From contig JAOVFP010000014.1 in the NCBI GenBank assembly GCA_025738555.1, forward strand, positions 2,852,001 through 2,916,000: a stretch of DNA of 64,000 nucleotides. Direction: 5' to 3'. Both the position numbers and the translations under genes were made by a program. Positions within the stretch are counted from its first letter, which is position 1. Each line of letters starts with the position of its first letter. This stretch comes from Cyathus striatus (lineage: Eukaryota; Basidiomycota; Agaricomycetes; Agaricales; Nidulariaceae). Shown one piece after another: positions 56,270-64,000 of this stretch. The notes below the pieces were generated by a model, which searched no databases, was not told where the DNA came from, and was given only the letters and a program-made list of their open reading frames with translations.

Positions 56270-57290
56270 ATGCCGAATCCCAACATCATTGTACACTACC
56301 TCGAAGACTCTCGAGCGCAGCGCATCGTCTGGCTCTTGGTATGTCACAGTACCCGTCTTGCTGATAAAATCCCTGAACACTTCCATAGGAAGAACTTGAT
56401 TTGCCTTATACGCTGAAGGAATACAACAGAACACCTGATGGGAGGTCCCCACCGGAGCTCTTTGAAATCCACCCACTTGGAAAGTCCCCAGTTATTACGG
56501 ATGGGGAGATTGTGCTGGCTGAAAGTGGTGCGATTATAGGTATGTGCGTTAATCAAGTACTTTTTTCACTGATCTTGATATCACGGTGGCTCGAAGAGTA
56601 CATCATACAAAAACATGGAAAGGGAAAGGTCTCTGTTCCCGAATCAGGGTGGCTTGATAACCTCTACTGTGGGTGCCGATTTGTTTATATATATCCCTAA
56701 TTCTAATATTGCTACCAGTCTGCAACTACGTTGAGGGCTCATTTCAGGAACTTCTCGTTCGCCGTCGCGTGTTCAGGTCGATAGCATCCAACTATCCTGC
56801 TACTGATCAACCACTTGCAAAACGCATTGCTGAGGATCTGGACGCAAAGCTTGTTGTAGCAGAGCTTGAACGCCACGCCAAATTTGTTAGTGCTTATCCA
56901 GTGCATGATTATTTATTTAAAACTTCCCCTGGCAGATCGAAGCACATTTGGAAAAGACCAAAGGTTCCTGGGTGGCTGGAGGATCTCATCCTACATCAGC
57001 AGATTATCTTCTCTTTTTCTCCCTCGAGATTCTCATCAACCGCGCACCAGAGTTTGCGGGGACTCGGGTACGAGAGTACGTAACTAATGTGCAAACACGG
57101 TGCGTTTGAATAGTTATCAGCTGTGATACCGCCTGAGACCGTCTGACCGGTGCGGTCCATCATATCTCCTCAGACAAGCATACAGACGTGTAAGTAATAG
57201 CGTTCATGTTTCATATTTTTCGGTTCTAACGCACTCGTGGTCTAGGCTGTTGAAAAGCTCAGCCACTATGCGTATATCGTTCCTAATTGA
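56270..57290 (+). CDS. Glutathione S-transferase, GTT1-like (copy 3)
   Basis: It has the same intron positions as copies 1 and 2 and is about 228 residues long, but it is more diverged, so it is the older branch. Motifs: HYLEDSRAQRIVWLLEELDL, HPLGKSPVITDG, LAESGAII, EAHLEKTKGSWVAGGSHPTS. The fourth exon (VCNYVEGSFQELLVRRRVFR) is the most different. The last exon reads AVEKLSHYAYIVPN. All junctions keep frame; it appears functional. The inverted-repeat element separates it from the other two. Confidence 0.92.
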
Positions 57291-57294
57291 GCCT

Positions 57295-58090
57295 CCGTAC
57301 AAGCGATACAGCACTTTATGTATATTCTTGTATCGAGCCTCAGTGTATCCCAAAATAAAGCTATTCAACGGAACCGATGTCCTTTGTTTGATGTACTAAA
57401 TTTGAACGGTATCTTCACCTTCGTTCACATTTAGCAGAGGTTATTTTCAAGCAATGACGTTTTGAGTATCTTGCTATGTTTTCTTTGATAGGGGTCGCCC
57501 TGATACCAACCCCAGTAGGCAAATCGTACCACTGGCGAGGGTCATTTTTCTTGTCATTTCCTGTAAATTCTCATGACGTCAAGCGCTGAAGCTTTGTTCC
57601 TTAAGTAAAGTTTTTCGGAAAGTTTTTCTTGAAATGCCTCAATTTGTGGGCGCCCCACAGCTGAGACGGCAACTAAAGAAAGCTGTTGTAGTATAGTTAG
57701 CGAAAGTAATCGTCGAAACCTGTGCTGAGACTTTGCTAGTAAGCGCCAAGTATGGGAGTATTTTCCTAATCTCGGTGCATTGATCCTTTCAAGTTGATGC
57801 CCAGGTGTAATAATACACGGGAACTTGATTTGGTTAGATGTGTACCTGTGCAATGATCACACCCCTCAACAATTGCACTGGAATTCCATGAATCACACCC
57901 ACTGATATGCTCTTGTAGATGCTCTAAGGTACTCTTTAAGATTCAACTCCTCATGGTATTATCCCACACATTCCAAGACGCTAATTTCGGCCACCCAATG
58001 AATGTCGAGTGTTCGGTGATCAGTATTTTCGTTCAGTCTTTCGTTCAATTTTCGATATCAAGAATGTCATTTATATCACAGGATGGAAAA
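57295..58090. other. Intergenic
   Basis: A 99-codon minus-strand frame at 57554-57853 (QLSLVAVSAVGRPQIEAFQE) has no recognised domain and no splice support. Confidence 0.35.
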
Positions 58091-58092
58091 CA

Positions 58093-58098
58093 TATAAA
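58093..58098 (+). promoter_or_regulatory. TATA box of the DUF6534 gene
   Basis: TATAAA lies 51 bp upstream of the ATG at 58149. Confidence 0.45.
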
Positions 58099-58148
58099 CC
58101 CCAATGATCATTGACCGACAGCAGAGTGGAAAGGTCGCCAACACAACC

Positions 58149-60052
58149 ATGCCTTCAATTCCAGGTATTGACATCCTGTATGTCCTTCACACTCTTCAGC
58201 AATAATCTATCAGACTGACATGACGTTTAGCATTGGTCCTATGCTGATCGGTGTATTCCTAAACACCATCCTCTATGGCGTAAGTTCCCGTCGTATTGAA
58301 TGCCTGATGCACTAATCGCTTACTCGTAACATCAGGTATTTGTTGTCCAGGTATTCCAACAAGTCATCTCCGTCGAGTCTTCTTTAACCTCGCGTTTAGG
58401 CTTTTATATACTATCAAACATATCGTCAGTGAGTATATATTGCCTCATCTCAGTTAAATTATGAAATAACATGTTGATAGGGATGCATCTTGGATTCGAT
58501 ACTTCGTAAGTTAGATATGAGTACAACTTCATACCAACTCACACTATGTCTACAGATTCTTTATCTATTTATTATGGAAACCATAAACACCGGCTTTGAT
58601 ATTGGAATGATGTATGAGCCTCTGATCCTCCGCAATGGCACCTCGCATGCAACCTCGATTATACCAATGAGTAAGCCCTATTTGGTTCTTTCTATGATTT
58701 TGTTTTAACTTATTCTGTACAGTGCTCTCAGCTGGTACGTGTCATTGACTTCAACTATATATTATATTGACAATATGGCTTTCAATGATTAGAGCCAATC
58801 GTTACGGTAAGCCTAGAGTATCCTACAATATTTTTCAAACTCATATAGTCCTTCAGGTTCTGATCGCCACTCCGGTTCAATACTTCATCGCCTGGCGAGT
58901 GAAAGTTATCAGCAAGTCCATATTCCCCTCTTTAATTATCGGAATATTTGCGACCTGCGCATTGGGTAAGTATACTTTCGTTGGGAAAGAGTGGTACTTA
59001 CCACGTAAATGATAGCTGGAGGGTTGTGGACAAGCATCTCTATTACGCTCATTCCCCAGTTCGCGAGGCTTCAGGAATCCGACGGCGCTGTTATAACCTG
59101 GTTGACATCGTCTGCTGTAGCTGATATAATGATCACACTCAGCTTGTCATATTCTCTGGTGAGGCCTTTCATTACTCTTATACTTCTTTACTTGACATTG
59201 TACAGATCAAACGGAAAACAGGGATTAAGACAACAGATGACAAGTTGTCAAAGATCATTCGCTGTAAGCAATATCGCTTCCCTTTGGCTTATTGGTGCTA
59301 ACACGTCCTTTAACAAGTGACTGTACATACCGGAGCCCTCACCACATTGGTAGCAATCTTGGATGTAGCAGTTTTCGTCGCTGCACCGGTTAGTCCGTTC
59401 TTTCCATTTCATATAAATTAATCCTTAACCTTTTGACTTCAGATCCCCACTGTGTATGTTATAGTTTGAATCGATTGAATCAAGAATACTCACTTATTTG
59501 CATAGCATTTTCATATGGGACTTTTGTCTCTCCAAGTTATACAGTAATGCATTACTAAGCACGTAAGTACCCGATGAACATGGACATTTAAAGTTCTAAC
59601 ATTCTATAGGCTCAATGCACGAGCAGGATGGGAGAATCTTAATGGTACCAAGCAAGCACACAATGTTCTCTTTGGGGAGAACCCTTCGGCCTCATTGACT
59701 GCCGTCGGAAGCCGCGGTAACTTAAAGGTACCACTACAACACATGTTGAAAAATTCTTAACTAATTCACGTCAAAGGGCGGTTCACAATTCTCTAGCGTA
59801 AAACATGAAAAGGTACATATTCTACCTATTTCACTAAAGTCATATATCTCACAGTGTATAAAGCCAGTGGGAGTATACGAGCTCAGCAAATACAAGAGCG
59901 AGCCAGGCTGGTCAAGCGTCAGCGCAGCTGGTACACTCAACATCACTCATGCCGAACCCATCAATCAAGATGATGAAATGGAGATCCATGTTTCGAAGAC
60001 CGTGGAGACATTGCATGATACCAATGAACGTATGGGTTCTGAATCTGTATAA
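58149..60052 (+). CDS. DUF6534-family multi-pass membrane protein, intact
   Basis: Many small exons join in one frame. The order is: IGPMLIGVFLNTILYG, VFVVQAFIYYQTYRQDASWI, LYLFIMETINTGFDIGMMYE, SAEPIVTVLIATPVQYFIAW, RVKVISKSIFPSLIIGIFAT, WLTSSAVADIMITLSLSYSL, then the signature TTDDKLSKIIRLTVHTGALT, and SKLYSNALLSTLNARAGWEN before a hydrophilic tail (NITHAEPINQDDEMEIHVSK). This is the standard layout of basidiomycete DUF6534 proteins: about seven helices, cytoplasmic tail, function unknown. It ends TAA at 60050-60052. It is only distantly similar to the two left-hand copies. Confidence 0.88.
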
Positions 60053-60059
60053 TTTATTC

Positions 60060-61975
60060 CTATGTCGTGTATTTTTTTACTTTTTTGACCTGTATTAGTT
60101 ATGCATTTATTTATTCTTCCTCCGTATACCAAAGGACCTATTCTTCATCAATACGTATTGGAGTTACGTGATTTTTTTGCAATAAAGTCCAGGCTCTTCA
60201 TACACGAACAATCCGCGCACCCATAATTAAGGGAGAAAGAAGCAACCAAAATCCTATCCAAAAATGATTCGCGAAGAACTGTCCTTCCCAAAACTGACAT
60301 ACCGTCATTCTCCGTGATGTCCCCCAAGTTTTTCCGAGACGTTCCTTACTACATACTAGAGTAACTCGCATAGATTAGATTAATCTCTTTCTTGGGTACA
60401 CTTCGAGGAATTTTATTGATGACCGTGAGTGACACTCTTCTGAGCTTCTATCAGCGAGATCTTTTGCTGTGATCTAACCGGGTATGTAAGTGTAGAAAAT
60501 ACTGTACTCCTTAAAGTTATCCTTATTTACGGTGCTACGGCTACCCGCGGCTTTCCATGCAGCAGAAGTAAACTATCCAGAATAACAAATGTTACAAAGC
60601 TATAAATAAGAAAAAACGAGGCAGAGGCCTAACAAGTATGGTAACTACTTCAGTGCTAAAGTAGTAACAATAGTCTATTTCGTTCGAAAGGTCGCATGAC
60701 GTCCGATAGGTAGGACTCCTTCTTGATAAGTTATCAAGGGGCTTGATAATACAATCCAAAGTCGTATTATTATTCCAATACAACTGCACCCATCCGCAAG
60801 CCCGCTCCTTAGTTTCTACATGTACACGACACATCCTCGGAGAAACTTGAACCGCCCTTCGAAATCAATGGAGTACAGTGTATATAGAACACAAAGAAGT
60901 CCCTCATTGCCATCCAAACCGAATACCGCGCACTTCTTTACAACGATCACGTTCAATAGCGTAACATTACTCAATAACTCTGAGCACGTACGGAAAAACA
61001 TCGCTCGATACTTCCTTCTCCGTGGTCGTGGGGGTTATTGTAGTGCGACTGCTTAGCGACCGGAGACTGGAATCCGGAAGGCGATAGAGAAGCCTCAGGA
61101 GGGTTTAAATATGTACAGATTGTTATCGATTTGTCAATTTGTGTTGAAATTTATATTTGCCCCCGAGACCGAAGCTTCAAACTCGACTCGACTACTTACA
61201 AGCGAAGTGAAGCGAGGAGACGATCCGTGGCGGGCCTGTCAGGGAAACCGGAAGCCGTAGTGCCTGACAAGTCCTTAGCTCTGGAATGAGTAATGAGAGG
61301 GATGTGATTTGGTCCTTCAAGGGAAGGTGATGATCGTTGGTACGTAGGGAAGATTTGGATGATGATGGTCAGCGGGTTCAATAGGTTGTAAACATACTTC
61401 CCGCCACCGCCGAACAGGAAACAATCCAAAAATCCAAACCAACCCCCAAGAGTGTCCGAGAACTATACTTGTACTTATTTCGACCATGAAGGCCACTATG
61501 TTAATGAGCCTTGAGGAAATGATTTCGGAAGGGCGGATTGAAAAGGTGCTGATCGTTGGTCCTTCTATAGAAATATGCATGATGGAACAAGTTTGGGGGG
61601 ATACTATCTGCTCACAGGATAACGATTATGCTTGAAATTTAGAGTAGATGGTTTCTTGTGTTCGATGTCAATGCATGACACTTGAGATCCAGTGAATAAA
61701 ATATATCGAATCTCGTATAAGTATAACAAGTTCACTTGTAAGTAAGGTAAGTTTCGTTGGTTGAAGGCCACAACAACGATACAACGCAATCCCAATAATA
61801 TTCTCCTTTCCAATTTCAAGAGTAAGTAAAGTAGCTCGGTCCAAGTTAATTACAATTTCATTGGATTCACATCAAGTACAAGTACACAAATCCAAACTTC
61901 CTACATATGTAATTTACAATTCCAATTCTATCGTACATCATACAAACTAAATGTACCATTCCTTTCTTTTCTATC
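60060..61975. other. Intergenic, no supported gene
   Basis: Several minus-strand frames at 61196-61580 (for example IVLGHSWGLVWIFGLF and YVYNLLNPLTIIIQIFPTY) are hydrophobic, but no family is recognised and no splice model holds. A GATCGTTGGT word repeats at about 61330 and 61550. Confidence 0.35.
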
Positions 61976-61982
61976 CAAAGAC

Positions 61983-63375
61983 CTACCCGCTCCTCAAAAG
62001 CTCATCCAAATCAACCAACGCCCCCTCACTCGTCAACGCAGCCTGGACAAGCGCAACATCCCAAAGCGCCTTTTCCGGTTCTCCCAGATCCAAACCATCG
62101 TTTTTGCCTTTGATAATGTCAAAGAAGCTTCTTAGTTCTTCTGAAACTCCAATCATTGGAAAAGTATGAACTTCCTCTTTCTCCTCCTCTTTTTCTTCTT
62201 CGTCCGAAGAGTTTTTGACGGGGACGAGGTAAGTGAACGTAGCACGGATAGCAGGTTTCCCATCAACTTCGACGGCACGCACTGCGACGTAGCCTTTTGA
62301 GCCTGTTATTACGAATGCGTCGACGGAGGGCTTTGAGGGGGTTGGGTGGGCGAATGTCATTTCTGATAGTCCGTGTACTGGTTCTTCGTTTGGAGTTTTG
62401 TCTTTAGCGAGAGGAGGGGTGTAAGCGAATGTGAGGAAGAAGAAAGAGAGAGGGTCACCTTGAGAGAGTGAGGAAGGAGGAGAAGAGGTGAGGACGGAAT
62501 GAATCGTATCTGTTGGTGCGAGGTATGATTTTGTGAGGGATGAGAAACCTGTTAAGCTCTTTGGGTGGGTTCCGGGGGGTAAGACGGTGCGGAGGGTTGC
62601 GAATGTATGTACGCCGCCGTCTAGCTTTACTTGGTGTTAGTTAGGATAAGGGAGAAAGAAGGGGGGGGACATACCAAAAAGCCACCTTGATACTACCCAT
62701 ACAACGTCAACAATAAAAAAGAAACAAAATAATAAAAGGAACGCACATCAGGAACAGTCCTCCAAGGTGTCTTATACCACTTCGAAGTCCTATCAATATA
62801 ATTAACAACCACACTCTTATAAAACACCACCCTCCCAATCTTGCCATTCTTAATCAACTCGCCTACCCTCCTATACCCAGGCTCGGCTTCCCAATTCTCC
62901 GCCACGCGCCAGATTAGTCCCTTTGGCTTATAGATTTCATTGTACGTTTTGATGAGGGCAAGGCCGGATTTAACATCGGGAGCGACGGGTTTTTCACTGA
63001 TGACGTGTTTGCCTGCTGCTAGAGATTGTAGGATTATAGATGGTTGGAGGGTGATGGGGAGTATGACGAGGACTGCGGAGATGTCGTTCCTTGTGAGGAG
63101 AGTGGAGAGGTTTGATGAGGGATCAGAGTCATGGTATATCTGAGGAGCAAAACCGAGCTTCAGAATCGATACAGCTGCATCTCCCAGATCAGAAGCACTC
63201 TTTTGAGAGCGGGAGTATATGGCTTTGAGCGTGAAGGGGGAGGGGAGAGATGCGAGTGCTGGGAGATGTGCTTTGGTATTTTTGTATTAGTAATTGCCAT
63301 GATTAATGCGGAGTGGGACACACCTTCTTTAGCAAATATTCCCGCTCCCAGAATCGCAATTCCAAATTCACTCAT
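61983..63375 (-). CDS. GFO/IDH/MocA-family oxidoreductase (YMR315W-like)
   Basis: The start ATG is at 63375 on the minus strand (MSEFGIAILGAGIFAKE), giving a Rossmann GAGIFA nucleotide loop. A splice leads to ALASLPSPFTLKAIYSRSQK. The conserved AGKHVISEKPVAPDVKSG (EKP motif) follows, then WRVAENWEAEPGYRRVGELI. A tiny 18-nt exon (62675-62692, YQGGFL) precedes LDGGVHTFATLRTVLPPG. The C-terminal half contains a Glu-rich insertion (DEEEKEEEKEE) and ends ALVDLDELLRSG. The protein is about 380 residues. It is a probable NAD(P)-dependent sugar- or polyol-type dehydrogenase; the substrate is unknown. It is divergent from the GH1 gene, sharing an intergenic region of about 490 bp. Confidence 0.9.
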
Positions 63376-63862
63376 GCTGGCTGGGGCTGGACGAGGCTGG
63401 ATACCGATAATGATATCGTATCGAGTACGGAGATAGGGACGTAGACTCGGACAGGGAGGGGAAGGAAAGGGAATTGGCGTGGGCTTATGAATCAAAAGGA
63501 GAAAACGATGATCATCCCGTCATCGTCACACAAAGTGACATAAAAGTGTGACTCCGAGAATCCTCCGTCCAACCACATCCGGATTGGTCCCACAATCACA
63601 ACCGAACAAAAATTGACCCCACACGGAGAAATTACATCCCCTTCCTTTTTTGGTAACATCTCTTGGAACCGTTCATCCAGCCTTACGCCAATGCTCAGTA
63701 GGACGGACAAATGTCGGAGGGGGGTGGCAGAACTGAAATTCCCGTCCCTAGGAACCATGCACTGATATCCGCGCATTGGTGATTTTGTTTAAGTACGGGT
63801 GATACGAGTGTTGTATGTCCCCCTGCCTACCTTTTCTCATCTCGCATTTTTCAATTATTGCC
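63376..63862. other. Shared promoter region of two divergent genes
   Basis: This is the upstream region of both the oxidoreductase and the GH1 gene. It is short enough to hold common control sites, but none is recognised. Confidence 0.35.
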
Positions 63863-64000
63863 ATGGCATCTATACAACTCGCAGATAAAGATAAACTCCC
63901 GAAAGGGTTCTTATGGGGTTTTGCTACAGGTCCGTTCCTCTCTCCCTCCTCCCTTCCCCCTTCTTCACACTAACACCTCCCTTAGCAAGCTTCCAAATAG
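63863..64000 (+). CDS. GH1 beta-glucosidase, N-terminal part (cut by window end)
   Basis: The ATG at 63863 begins MASIQLADKDKLPKGFLWGF. After an intron at 63930-63985 the frame continues ATASFQI. KLPKGFLWGFATASFQ is the hallmark start of fungal family 1 beta-glucosidases, which release glucose from cellobiose and aryl glucosides. No signal peptide is visible, fitting the usual intracellular GH1 form. Catalytic residues lie outside the window. Confidence 0.85.

Noticed and set aside
57554..57853. 99-codon minus-strand frame as a gene
   Set aside because: No domain, no splice support and no conserved neighbour; likely chance.

Overview
The window is nuclear DNA of a filamentous fungus, most likely a mushroom-forming basidiomycete (Agaricomycetes). 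The evidence is many short (about 46-67 bp) GT-AG introns that interrupt nearly every gene, several 9-23 nt exons, and lineage-typical families: DUF6534 membrane proteins, a DUF6589 fragment, Ran1-like kinases, a GTT1-type GST cluster and a cyanovirin-N homology (CVNH) protein. It is gene-sparse and repeat-rich on the left (1-33 kb) and gene-denser on the right (33-64 kb). I saw no reverse transcriptase, integrase or complete transposase, no rRNA and no CRISPR.

Left half. Two related minus-strand DUF6534 genes lie at about 3.0-4.9 kb (with a nonsense codon) and 10.6-12.4 kb. A dispersed family of Ran1/Vhs1-like Ser/Thr kinases has members at 8.46-9.70 kb (frameshifted, altered catalytic motifs), 27.08-28.35 kb (intact) and 30.33-32.57 kb (intact, long repetitive tail), plus a short fragment near 10.2 kb. 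From 12.6 to 22 kb there is a nest of non-autonomous mobile elements: direct-repeat flanks, GTACCG-type subterminal repeats, a foldback element, a pair of inverted 96-bp modules and a MITE caught inside a repeat. A complete 12-exon cytochrome P450 is at 23.04-25.16 kb, and an intron-containing tRNA-Leu(CAA)-like gene is at 28.7 kb.

Right half. In order: a 17-exon glutathione-independent formaldehyde dehydrogenase (33.49-35.52 kb); two paralogous genes of unknown function (36.14-37.24 and about 37.6-38.85 kb); a two-domain CVNH protein (40.16-41.81 kb); a hAT-type MITE with a perfect 8-bp target duplication (42.16-42.81 kb); a small secreted Cys/Pro-rich protein (43.98-44.88 kb); an SNG1/DUF3533 membrane protein (45.54-47.43 kb); a DUF6589 remnant; three GST paralogues (49.2, 51.6 and 56.3 kb) with a 2.8-kb inverted-repeat element between the second and third; an intact DUF6534 gene (58.15-60.05 kb); a minus-strand GFO/IDH/MocA oxidoreductase (61.98-63.38 kb); and the first two exons of a GH1 beta-glucosidase cut by the window end.

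The enzymes (P450, formaldehyde dehydrogenase, GSTs, SNG1-type protein) fit detoxification and wood or litter metabolism, but nothing here looks like a co-regulated biosynthetic cluster. Exon boundaries were placed by hand from splice consensus, reading frame and family conservation, so single-base errors are possible where noted.
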